From Mogibacterium sp. (GTDB taxonomy: Bacteria; Bacillota; Clostridia; Peptostreptococcales; Anaerovoracaceae), in the NCBI GenBank assembly GCA_017403955.1, contig JAFRDH010000007.1:310001-374000 (forward strand): 64,000 nt of DNA, in the 5' to 3' direction. The notes beneath the pieces were generated by a model. That model was not told the DNA's origin and made no database searches. It was given only the letters and a program-made list of their open reading frames with translations. Below, piece after piece: positions 7,054 to 14,687 of this stretch. Within the stretch, counting starts at the first letter, position 1. Every line of letters begins with the position of its first letter. Made by a program: the position numbers and the translations under genes.

Positions 7054-9153
7054 ATGGCAGACGAATTGAATGCATATCAGGGGAATGAGCCTTATATATT
7101 CGTAAGTTATATGAGGTCGGATAAGGAAAGAGTGATGGCGATCCTCAACATCCTTGAGAGAAGAGGGTTCCGTTTGTGGTACGATTACGGGATCCATGCA
7201 GGGGATGACTGGCGTAAGGCCATAGAAGAACGCATCGATTCCAGTAAGGCATTCCTCAGTTTTATTTCAGAAAATGCGTCTGATCACGGCGTTGTTGTCG
7301 AAGAGATACAGCGCGCTGTTGATATTGCCGGTTCAGATCCGGATTACAAGATCGTATTCGTTTTCCTCGACAAAGTATCTCCTTCAAGATTCCCCAAATC
7401 AGTTGAAGAGTATATGCGTGCGAAGCAGTTTATTGACCTTAAGAAAGTCGGAGGCATAACCAACAGGCTGAAAGCGGCTCTTTGCCTTGCAGGCTGGCCT
7501 GAAGGCGTGATCGCTGAGGACAATATGACGGATAAAGAAAAGCTCCGTTTGTCGGGCGAATTCGATGAGATGAGAGGATACTTCACCGATGATGAGCTCT
7601 TTTCGACTGACTATGAAGAACTGTTCAGGAATCAGTTCGAACCTTCAGAATTAGTTGCCGGCGGCAAAACAATTACTTTCTACAAAGCCCGCCCGGAACA
7701 GATCGACACCAAAACAGTTTATCCGATAGTGATGGACAATCAATGGGTGCCTGACAGTATTCGCAATGAAGAGGAATTTCGCAGCAAGGGATTTGCAGGG
7801 AATGGCATATCTGTAAGAATCGTAAGCAGGCAGCGCGAAGAGGTTTATCGAAGTCTTCTGCACAATAATCAGATAGTCGTTAACCGCGCTTCTATCATCA
7901 ACAGTGAGGTTTTTGCATCCTGGTACAAATCATCCGGACCGGAACACGACGCATTGGGGCAGCTCTTTTCAAATGGTGACATTGTCATTTATCTTCACAG
8001 AGAACATGACCCGGTGACCAGACCGCAAAACTATGACTACAGCTCACAGAAAATGGACTCATGGCTTGAGTTCTGCTCGAATTATCCGGTTTATTGTCTG
8101 CGTATGGACTGGATAGATGAGAGTAATGATTATGAGACGGTCATTACTTTGGATTATAAATTCCAGAATTTTTGTCTGACTATAGCCGAAAACAGCTATC
8201 TTCTCGATCGTATTGCTGAGAGATTAGGCATCATTGACCGTAAAGATGATTTCAGAGATTGCTGGCTGGAAATTCAGAAGCATATCATTGATTTCCGCAA
8301 GGAGGCAAGAGAGCATAACATGAACCGCCTGTATACAAGAGACGCATTTTACAGGAAGTTCCTCATAGCAGATGGCAGCAAAGTCAATCAATGTGTCCTG
8401 GACCTTGACCGCGGTCCTTTTGTCTGGGAGAAGAAGCAGGTCATTGACTATATTTATTCTACTAATCTACCTGCTGCTCTTGGTATTACTCCGCTCATAC
8501 CGCTTGATAACAAGATCACGCCGGATCTTTTCATCGACACGAGTGACTCAAGGAATTACCGTGAGCTTTCAACAGATGAGCTCATTTTCTCGGTAGATGA
8601 ATTCAGGACAGACTTCCTTTCGGGCGAGATATATTATCCGGACAGCATCAACATCGGACTTGAGGATATCCTTAAGATCCGGAGTCTGGACAAATGGAAG
8701 CATTACATGTCAGCGCTGTCCGAAGGCAGGAAAAAGTCACACCTCGACCAGACTGACTATTATGATATTTTCAAAGTGTGGAAACGCTTTGCTGATCTGA
8801 TGGAAGATGTGAGTAAGATCCGGGGGATAAGCTGCAGAAAACAGCCTTCAGCGGTTTCCGTGATCTATAAATTTGAAGGTGTCACACTGACCACTGTTTA
8901 CAGAGCCGGCGAGTGTATAGTTTCAACGGATCATCCGCTCGAAGAGGTCAGGCAAATGCTCAGGAGAAAGGTGCTTCTTGAGATCAGTTATGTATGCACC
9001 GATGTACTCAGAGACGGATGGCAGAACATTCTTATTTCCGAAGAGAAGCTTTTCGAGGGTATCACAGCGGATGAAGGGTCCAAATTGTATGATGCGCTCC
9101 TCTGCAGACTTCAGAAAATGGAATCAAATGGTGAGGCCGAAGGAGAACAGTAA
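7054..9153 (+). CDS. TIR-domain protein with large unknown C-terminal region
   Basis: I place the start at ATG 7054 (MADELNAY), because the frame upstream overlaps the symporter gene. The 699-residue protein opens with a TIR domain (residues 12-150): IFVSYMRSD is the first strand, LWYDYGIHAGDDW the BB region, and VVEEIQRA (E84) aligns with the conserved glutamate that is catalytic in NAD-cleaving TIR domains. The remaining 550 residues have no membrane segment and no family I recognise; LHNNQIVVNRASIIN near residue 270 looks like a conserved block. Bacterial TIR proteins often act in phage defence or as NADases. The stop codon touches the ATG of a NUDIX gene, and AAGGAG lies inside its end, so both should be co-translated. 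Confidence 0.85.
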   Translation: MADELNAYQGNEPYIFVSYMRSDKERVMAILNILERRGFRLWYDYGIHAGDDWRKAIEERIDSSKAFLSFISENASDHGVVVEEIQRAVDIAGSDPDYKIVFVFLDKVSPSRFPKSVEEYMRAKQFIDLKKVGGITNRLKAALCLAGWPEGVIAEDNMTDKEKLRLSGEFDEMRGYFTDDELFSTDYEELFRNQFEPSELVAGGKTITFYKARPEQIDTKTVYPIVMDNQWVPDSIRNEEEFRSKGFAGNGISVRIVSRQREEVYRSLLHNNQIVVNRASIINSEVFASWYKSSGPEHDALGQLFSNGDIVIYLHREHDPVTRPQNYDYSSQKMDSWLEFCSNYPVYCLRMDWIDESNDYETVITLDYKFQNFCLTIAENSYLLDRIAERLGIIDRKDDFRDCWLEIQKHIIDFRKEAREHNMNRLYTRDAFYRKFLIADGSKVNQCVLDLDRGPFVWEKKQVIDYIYSTNLPAALGITPLIPLDNKITPDLFIDTSDSRNYRELSTDELIFSVDEFRTDFLSGEIYYPDSINIGLEDILKIRSLDKWKHYMSALSEGRKKSHLDQTDYYDIFKVWKRFADLMEDVSKIRGISCRKQPSAVSVIYKFEGVTLTTVYRAGECIVSTDHPLEEVRQMLRRKVLLEISYVCTDVLRDGWQNILISEEKLFEGITADEGSKLYDALLCRLQKMESNGEAEGEQ

Positions 9154-9810
9154 ATGGTTAAAGAAGAATATTTTAATGGAGAAGAATGGCAGGAATACCT
9201 CAGACTGCAGAAAGAAAGACCTGAGGCTTTCGCTCCGAGTGATTATTATACGATCATTACAGAACCGGACAGAGTGTTCGATTTCGTGAACCGTACCGGC
9301 AGGAAGATCGGAGTTCTGTACAGGAGTTCATTCTCGATTCTCGTGGTCGATCTTGTATCTGACAAGTCAGGGGACGAATTTGCATATGAACGGCTTCTGC
9401 CTTCTGCGACGGGCAGTGCTGTCGTTATGATACCTGAGCTCGGAGACAAATTTGTTTTGCTCAGGCAGTTCAGGCATTCGATCAGGCATGAGCAGCTCGC
9501 ATTCCCGAGAGGCTTCGGCGAAGAGGGACTTGGAGCAGCTGAGAATGCTGCCAAAGAAATATACGAAGAATTAGGTGCTGAAGTAACAGAACAGAGAGTT
9601 CTTGGAGAAGTGACCGGCGACAGCGGGATCCTCGGAACGAAAGTGACCGTGATCGAATGTACTGTCAACAAAGCTGCCCCGGAAAAAGGCAATGAGGGAA
9701 TTATCGATCTGTTACTGCTGAGTGAGGATGATATGAACCGTTATATCTCCTCAGGCAAAATAACAGACGGATACACACTTGCCGCTTGGGCATTCCATTC
9801 TGCTAAGTGA
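9154..9810 (+). CDS. NUDIX hydrolase with modified Nudix box
   Basis: The 218-residue protein has a Nudix box at residues 118-141, running from PRGFGEEGL to KEIYEELG. Compared with the consensus GX5EX7REUXEEXGU, the first glutamate is leucine (L126) and the arginine is lysine (K134), while the metal-binding E138-E139 pair is kept. The arrangement around QFRHS before the box resembles ADP-ribose pyrophosphatases, which cleave ADP-ribose to AMP and ribose 5-phosphate. ADP-ribose is also what TIR NADases make, and the gene is directly coupled to a TIR gene (TAA-ATG junction), so removal of a TIR product is a reasonable inference. It ends five bases before a convergent minus-strand gene. Confidence 0.85.
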   Translation: MVKEEYFNGEEWQEYLRLQKERPEAFAPSDYYTIITEPDRVFDFVNRTGRKIGVLYRSSFSILVVDLVSDKSGDEFAYERLLPSATGSAVVMIPELGDKFVLLRQFRHSIRHEQLAFPRGFGEEGLGAAENAAKEIYEELGAEVTEQRVLGEVTGDSGILGTKVTVIECTVNKAAPEKGNEGIIDLLLLSEDDMNRYISSGKITDGYTLAAWAFHSAK

Positions 9811-9814
9811 CTTA

Positions 9815-10147
9815 TTATTCCTCTGCGCTTATCCAGAAACCATTTTTAATGAACAAATCACATTTTTGAGCATGTTTATAGAGACGGTCGAACTGGCTGT
9901 CTCCTTTTTCTATTCCCAGTTTTTCAAGAAGGTCTGTTCTGGACTTACTGATCTCAAAATCCAGGAATATTGGAGGCAGTTCGTCCCAAACACCTTCCTT
10001 ACACCCATGAATAAATTCCGGGCAGCCGGCATCAAGCGCTTTTGCCAATCCTTTATTGGTATATTGCAGCAGATATTTACTTCTTTTTCTTGACAGTGTT
10101 GCCAGTTTGATATCATCCCAGTGAAGGATGACCTTCCTTCTATCCAT
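9815..10147 (-). CDS. Small protein of unknown function
   Basis: This 110-residue reading frame runs against its neighbours and ends five bases from the NUDIX stop codon. It has a fair ribosome binding site on the minus strand (AAAGGA about ten bases before the ATG at 10147), which favours a real gene. The segment ELPPIFLDFEISKSRTDLLEKLG faintly recalls the N-terminal domain of HipA-type toxins, but the match is too weak to name it and the kinase domain is absent. It could be a stand-alone remnant of such a gene. No signal peptide or membrane segment is seen. Confidence 0.5.
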   Translation of the reverse strand: MDRRKVILHWDDIKLATLSRKRSKYLLQYTNKGLAKALDAGCPEFIHGCKEGVWDELPPIFLDFEISKSRTDLLEKLGIEKGDSQFDRLYKHAQKCDLFIKNGFWISAEE

Positions 10148-10242
10148 GACAGCCGTTTCCTTTCCGGATCTTTTTTAATAGGATACCAAATATGATCGCT
10201 GAATGAAAAGGGATATCATCCACCCCGGCCAAAACGATTAGA

Positions 10243-10272
10243 TTGTTTGTATAACTGATTACATGCTAAAAT
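10243..10272 (+). promoter_or_regulatory. Probable promoter of the phosphatase gene
   Basis: TTGTTT (10243-10248), an 18-base spacer and TAAAAT (10267-10272) preceded by TGC form an extended -10 promoter about 45 bases before the phosphatase start. Confidence 0.5.
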
Positions 10273-10317
10273 CAATATGTATATTCCCGGTACAGAAAGT
10301 GAGGATATGTTTATATA

Positions 10318-10770
10318 ATGATCAAGGTGCTCTTTATTTGTCACGGCAATATTTGCCGCAGTCCGATGGCTGAGTTCGTTATGAAGGATATGGTCAGAAA
10401 GCGCGGGCTTGAGGATCTGTACGAGATCGCTTCTGCTGCAACGAGCAGGGAGGAGATAGGCAATCCGGTCTATCCTCCTGCGCGCAGGAAGCTGGCCGAA
10501 AACGGGATCGGCTGCAGTGGGCATCATGCGAGACAGATGACAAAGGCAGATTATGACTATTACGATTTGATCATTTGTATGGATCAGAACAACATCCGTA
10601 ATATATACAGGATCACTGGCGGTGATCCGGATGACAAAATCAGTCTGCTGCTTGACTACACAGACCGGGCAGGTCAGCAGGTCGCGGATCCATGGTACAC
10701 CGGCAACTTCGATGCCACCTGGCGTGATGTGACGGAAGGGTGTGAAGGGTTGCTCAAAGCATTAAAATAA
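10318..10770 (+). CDS. Low molecular weight protein tyrosine phosphatase
   Basis: The 150-residue protein contains CHGNICRSPMAE at residues 8-19, the C-X5-R-(S/T) phosphate-binding loop of LMW-PTPs with nucleophile Cys8, and DPWY near residue 121, which supplies the general acid aspartate. Length and layout match the family. In Firmicutes these enzymes dephosphorylate tyrosine or arginine residues of proteins; the target here is unknown. The start at 10318 is the only sensible one, because an upstream ATG in frame runs into a stop. A membrane methyltransferase gene follows after 14 bases. Confidence 0.92.
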   Translation: MIKVLFICHGNICRSPMAEFVMKDMVRKRGLEDLYEIASAATSREEIGNPVYPPARRKLAENGIGCSGHHARQMTKADYDYYDLIICMDQNNIRNIYRITGGDPDDKISLLLDYTDRAGQQVADPWYTGNFDATWRDVTEGCEGLLKALK

Positions 10771-10784
10771 ACAAAAGGATCATC

Positions 10785-11456
10785 ATGAAAGAAGGGCTGT
10801 TAAAGGAAGCAATCATCAAAATCGTATCCGGCATTATTCTGCTGGGGCTGTTGCTGTTCCTGCCGGCGGGTACTATCCACTGGAGAGACGGCTGGCTTCT
10901 GATGGCGATCCTTTTCATCCCGATGTTCTTTGCGGGCATCATCATGTATATCAAAGCGCCTGATCTCCTGCGCAGCAGGCTCAGGGCGAAAGAAACCCAG
11001 AGTGAACAAAAGGATGTTATAAAATACAGCGGGCTGATGTTCATTGCTGCGTTCATAATTGCCGGACTGAATTACCGCTTCAAGTGGATTATTCTCCCTG
11101 ACGCGGTCGTCTGGGCAGCTGCAGTGGTATTCCTGCTTGCATACTGTCTGTTCGGTGAAGTCCTGCGGGAAAATCAATACCTGTCACGGGTGATTGAAGT
11201 GCAGGAGGATCAGACAGTCGTCGATACAGGACTGTATGGTATCGTAAGACATCCGATGTATTCCGCAACTGTACTGCTTTTCCTGAGCATGCCTCTGGTA
11301 CTCAACTCCCTGCCATCCTTCGTGATCATGCTTGTATACTTACCGATCATCGTGAAGCGTATCAGGAATGAAGAGCTGGTGCTGGAGCAGGAATTAAAAG
11401 GATATAAAGAATATAAAAACAAAGTGAAATACAGACTTATACCTCTGATATGGTAA
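10785..11456 (+). CDS. Isoprenylcysteine/phospholipid methyltransferase-like membrane protein
   Basis: The 223-residue protein has about five membrane segments and ends with the hallmark of the ICMT/PEMT superfamily: GLYGIVRHPMYSA (residues 146-158) and NEELVLEQELKGYKEYKNKV (about 192-211), which bind S-adenosylmethionine at the membrane face. Bacterial members methylate lipids or small molecules; since bacteria lack prenylated CAAX proteins, the substrate is open. The ribosome binding site is AAAGGA. It probably shares a transcript with the phosphatase before it and the endonuclease IV gene 19 bases after it. Confidence 0.85.
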   Translation: MKEGLLKEAIIKIVSGIILLGLLLFLPAGTIHWRDGWLLMAILFIPMFFAGIIMYIKAPDLLRSRLRAKETQSEQKDVIKYSGLMFIAAFIIAGLNYRFKWIILPDAVVWAAAVVFLLAYCLFGEVLRENQYLSRVIEVQEDQTVVDTGLYGIVRHPMYSATVLLFLSMPLVLNSLPSFVIMLVYLPIIVKRIRNEELVLEQELKGYKEYKNKVKYRLIPLIW

Positions 11457-11475
11457 CTTTGAAGGAGAATAACGG

Positions 11476-12351
11476 ATGATATACATTGGGAATCACGTTT
11501 CTGTGACTGCCGGCTACGAGGCTATGGGCAGGGAAGAACTGACGCTTGGAGGCAATACTTTTGCATTCTTCCCGAGAAATCCGCGAGGCGGAAGGTCAAA
11601 ACCGGTCAAACCGGAGGACATCGAGGCCCTGAAGGTGCTGCTTGAAGAGAACGGATTCGGCAGGCTTGTAGTTCACGGAGCTTATACCATGAATCTCTGC
11701 TCGTCAAGAGAAGATGTCCGCGGCAATTCAATTGAAATGATGAGGGATGACCTTATATTGCTTCAGGACCTTCCGGGCAATTACTATAATTTCCATCCGG
11801 GAAGCCACACAGGGCAGGGAATAGAAACGGGAACAGACCAGATAGCACATGCTCTCGCATCTATCATAGAGCAAGTGGAGGGATCGACCGGCAGACCGAT
11901 CGCCAACAGGATCCTGCTCGAAACGATGTCCGGAAAAGGCAGCGAGGTCGGAGGCAGGTTTGAGGACCTGAAGATAATAATAGACAAATTCCTGGATATT
12001 GCAGGCGCTGAGAGAAGTAAGGACATTGGAGTCTGCCTGGATACATGCCATATATGGGACGGAGGATACGATATCAAAGATGACCTCGATGGTGTGCTGG
12101 CGGAGTTTGACCGTGTGATCGGTCTTGGATATCTGCATGCGGTCCATCTGAATGACAGCAAAAACAAGTGTGGGTCACATAAGGACCGCCACGAGAAGCT
12201 CGGTGAGGGAACCCTAGGCAATGATGCACTAAAGAGAGTTGTGAGGCATCCTCTGCTTCAGGACAAACCGTTCATTCTCGAGACCCCGAATGACGATGAA
12301 GGGTATCGCAAGGAGATCGCTGCTGTCAAAAGCTGGATAACAGCAAGGTAG
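11476..12351 (+). CDS. nfo: Endonuclease IV (AP endonuclease)
   Basis: The 291-residue protein is an AP endonuclease family 2 TIM barrel. The metal ligands are visible in order: VVHGAYTMNL (first His), FHPGSH, ILLETMSGKG (Glu), CLDTCHIWDGGYD (Asp and His), HAVHLNDSK (His), HKDRHEKLGEG (Asp and His) and FILETPND (Glu). The enzyme cuts DNA 5' of abasic sites and some oxidised bases during base excision repair in the cytoplasm, using three zinc ions. The start has a clean AAGGAG site eight to nine bases upstream. Length matches the family. Confidence 0.95.
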   Translation: MIYIGNHVSVTAGYEAMGREELTLGGNTFAFFPRNPRGGRSKPVKPEDIEALKVLLEENGFGRLVVHGAYTMNLCSSREDVRGNSIEMMRDDLILLQDLPGNYYNFHPGSHTGQGIETGTDQIAHALASIIEQVEGSTGRPIANRILLETMSGKGSEVGGRFEDLKIIIDKFLDIAGAERSKDIGVCLDTCHIWDGGYDIKDDLDGVLAEFDRVIGLGYLHAVHLNDSKNKCGSHKDRHEKLGEGTLGNDALKRVVRHPLLQDKPFILETPNDDEGYRKEIAAVKSWITAR

Positions 12352-12374
12352 TTAATGGAAAGGACTTATATTAC

Positions 12375-13502
12375 ATGAGTACGATTTTTGAGTATCTCGA
12401 CTGGCGGGGAGATGTGCCGTTCGATGCTGACCCGTTCAATGATGTCGATAATATTGTGCTTGCCGAACTGGCATATTCGGAATTTGACGGGATAGTGCCT
12501 GAAGACGGCACTCAGATATCTCTCAGTGAAGTATGCGAAGCATTCTTCACAACTCATACGAGGGAAGAACTGATCGAAGATGACAATCCGATCGCGAAAG
12601 CTCCGCTCCTTATGGACGGGATGCTTTCGGGCGGAAGATTCGGCAGCATGATGGTGTCAGACTATGTAAACATTATCGATACTGAAAGAAGTCTTCAATT
12701 TTCTGCGATGACCTTTTGGCTGAGCGACGGAACTGCATATATAGCATACCGAGGCACAGACAGCACAATAGTCGGTTGGAAGGAAGATTTCAACATGAGT
12801 TATCTGCCGGAGACGGGAGGCCAGCGGGAAGCTATAGAATATCTCAACAAAGTCGCTTCCGGGCTGGATATACCTATAAGAGTCGGAGGGCACTCAAAGG
12901 GAGGCAATTTCGCAGTTTATGCTTCTGCTTTCTGCGACAGCAGCATTAAAGACAAGATCCTCAATGTTTATTCAAATGATGGGCCGGGTTTCAGATCAAA
13001 TGTCATGGAGGCAGAGGATTACAAGTCGATCCTGCCAAAAGTTATAAGCATCGTTCCGGATACATCTATTATCGGTATGCTCCTGACAAGCAAAGTCGAG
13101 AATCATGTAGTGAAGAGTTCAGCTTTCGGTCTGATGCAGCATGACTGCTTGACATGGCAGGTCGCACGCAACAGATTTGAGTCTGCAGAATTGTCGGAAC
13201 TAGGACAGTTTATCTTCAAAACTCAGGTCGATTGGCTCAGCAAGATCGATGACAACTCAAGAGAACTGTTTGTCAACACGCTGTTCTCACTGTTTGAATC
13301 TACGGGTATGGGAACTTTCGGCAAAATGAGCGATAACAAGCTCAAAAGCGCTGAAAGCATCATTAGCACCTTGACGGGTCTCCCGCGTGAGAGACAGAAA
13401 GAAATGAAGCGTATTTTACGGGAACTTCTCTCAAGCAGCAAAGAGACCGCCAAGGAGTCGATAAATGATTCCCTGAACGATCTCATCAGTGATAAAAAGT
13501 GA
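12375..13502 (+). CDS. Mbeg1-like (DUF2974) alpha/beta hydrolase
   Basis: The 375-residue protein matches the DUF2974 (Mbeg1-like) family frequent in gut Firmicutes and lactobacilli. It has ELAYSEFDG near the N-terminus, the strand-turn AYRGTDSTIVGWKEDF (residues about 125-140) and the nucleophile elbow VGGHSKGGNFAVYA (Ser near residue 174), like lipase-class hydrolases. No signal peptide is seen. The substrate is unknown for the family. The C-terminal 90 residues are charged and helical. The gene follows nfo after 23 bases and ends 12 bases before the convergent LysR gene. Confidence 0.85.
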   Translation: MSTIFEYLDWRGDVPFDADPFNDVDNIVLAELAYSEFDGIVPEDGTQISLSEVCEAFFTTHTREELIEDDNPIAKAPLLMDGMLSGGRFGSMMVSDYVNIIDTERSLQFSAMTFWLSDGTAYIAYRGTDSTIVGWKEDFNMSYLPETGGQREAIEYLNKVASGLDIPIRVGGHSKGGNFAVYASAFCDSSIKDKILNVYSNDGPGFRSNVMEAEDYKSILPKVISIVPDTSIIGMLLTSKVENHVVKSSAFGLMQHDCLTWQVARNRFESAELSELGQFIFKTQVDWLSKIDDNSRELFVNTLFSLFESTGMGTFGKMSDNKLKSAESIISTLTGLPRERQKEMKRILRELLSSSKETAKESINDSLNDLISDKK

Positions 13503-13514
13503 TAACCGTGAATA

Positions 13515-14489
13515 TCATTTGCGCTGCAAGGTAAGAGGTTGCTGCAGCTGACTGATCTCAATAAATTCCTTTAGCGCACGGCTCATCATACGGTGCTTGC
13601 GTGTGTAATAGAATACGTCTCTGATCGACTCCGGACTCCGGACGGCATAATATCTCATTTTGCTGCCCCAGTCCGGAGAATATTTTATCAGGGTATCGCT
13701 TACGACCGTGATCCCCAGACCCGATGCTGCCATACCGAAAGCGCTCGACAGCTGGTTGAATTCATATTTTGACTTAACATCAAGCTTGTAATCATCAAAA
13801 ATCGCATCACATCTTTTTCTCGTATCGAATCCTTCCTGGAGCAGTATGAATGGCTGGTTCCTGAACAGTGACAGGTTTGTAAGATAAGGCTTGCTGACAT
13901 CAACGTGAATCCCTCTTGTGATATCGAAATATGTATAGGAGTAGTCGCTGAGTCTGTCGTTTATGCTGTAATCTACCGGAACTGCGATAAGGAGATATTC
14001 AGTACCCAGATAATGCTTATCGAGTTTGCTGTTGTCTTCCGGAAGATTGTCTATAGCGATATCTATCTCACCGCTGTAGAGCATCTCAATGAGAGACGGG
14101 CTGTCGTGGTCGAATAGGCTGACATGTACGCCCGGATGCTTTTCAGAGAATTCTGACAGGATTTTGGGTATTATATTCGAAATATACAGCGTGTTGCCCC
14201 CGAGAGCTATTTCACCTGTCTCAAGCCCATTGATCTCATTTACATAATCCATGAAGTCATCTTCAATAATTGAAATACTCTCGCAGCATTCCAGATATTT
14301 CTCGCCGATCTGTGTGAGCCTTATCGGGTTCGTGCTCCTGTCGAATAGTCTGGCTCCGATATCGCTTTCGATTCCTGACACCATAACGCTTAGTGACGGC
14401 TGAGCGATACGAAGCACTTTAGCAGCTTTAGAAAAACCGCCTTCACGGTGAATAGCAGCTATTATATCCTTTTTTCTGAAAATATCCAT
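13515..14489 (-). CDS. LysR family transcriptional regulator
   Basis: I choose ATG 14489 (MDIFRKKDIIAAIHREGG) because AGGAG lies ten bases upstream on the minus strand and the protein then has the normal LysR size of 324 residues. The winged helix-turn-helix is at residues 4-62 (GGFSKAAKVLRIAQPSLSV is the recognition region), and the periplasmic-binding-like effector domain follows (EIALGGNTLYISNIIP onward). It diverges from the decarboxylase/aspartate operon starting at 14688, the usual arrangement when a LysR protein controls its neighbour; the effector is probably an acid of that pathway. A palindrome between the two genes is a candidate operator. Confidence 0.92.
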   Translation of the reverse strand: MDIFRKKDIIAAIHREGGFSKAAKVLRIAQPSLSVMVSGIESDIGARLFDRSTNPIRLTQIGEKYLECCESISIIEDDFMDYVNEINGLETGEIALGGNTLYISNIIPKILSEFSEKHPGVHVSLFDHDSPSLIEMLYSGEIDIAIDNLPEDNSKLDKHYLGTEYLLIAVPVDYSINDRLSDYSYTYFDITRGIHVDVSKPYLTNLSLFRNQPFILLQEGFDTRKRCDAIFDDYKLDVKSKYEFNQLSSAFGMAASGLGITVVSDTLIKYSPDWGSKMRYYAVRSPESIRDVFYYTRKHRMMSRALKEFIEISQLQQPLTLQRK

Positions 14490-14557
14490 TGACTGTACGC
14501 TCCTGACGTGCCATTTTCTCTCGAAATGATAATAGTAATAAACTGACCCAATGTATA

Positions 14558-14579
14558 CATATAAGGACAATCTTATATG
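14558..14579. promoter_or_regulatory. Candidate LysR operator palindrome
   Basis: CATATAAG (14558-14565) and CTTATATG (14572-14579) form a perfect eight-base inverted repeat around GACAAT. It fits the T-N11-A style of LysR recognition sites, lies between the regulator and the operon, and sits about 20 bases upstream of the operon -35 box. Confidence 0.5.
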
Positions 14580-14599
14580 ATTTATATTATTATTTATAT

Positions 14600-14628
14600 T
14601 TGATTATAGAGTATACGCGTTATAAAAT
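14600..14628 (+). promoter_or_regulatory. Promoter of the decarboxylase/aspartate operon
   Basis: TTGATT (14600-14605), a 17-base spacer and TAAAAT (14623-14628) form a good sigma-A type promoter about 60 bases before the first gene. Confidence 0.6.
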
Positions 14629-14687
14629 AAAGATAACCTTATATATGTGATATTTTAAAGCAACATGGCAATCACGAGGAGGTCAAT

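Noticed and set aside
14490-14570. Longer N-terminus for the LysR regulator
   Set aside because: The added 27 residues precede the helix-turn-helix without similarity, while ATG 14489 has AGGAG at ten bases.
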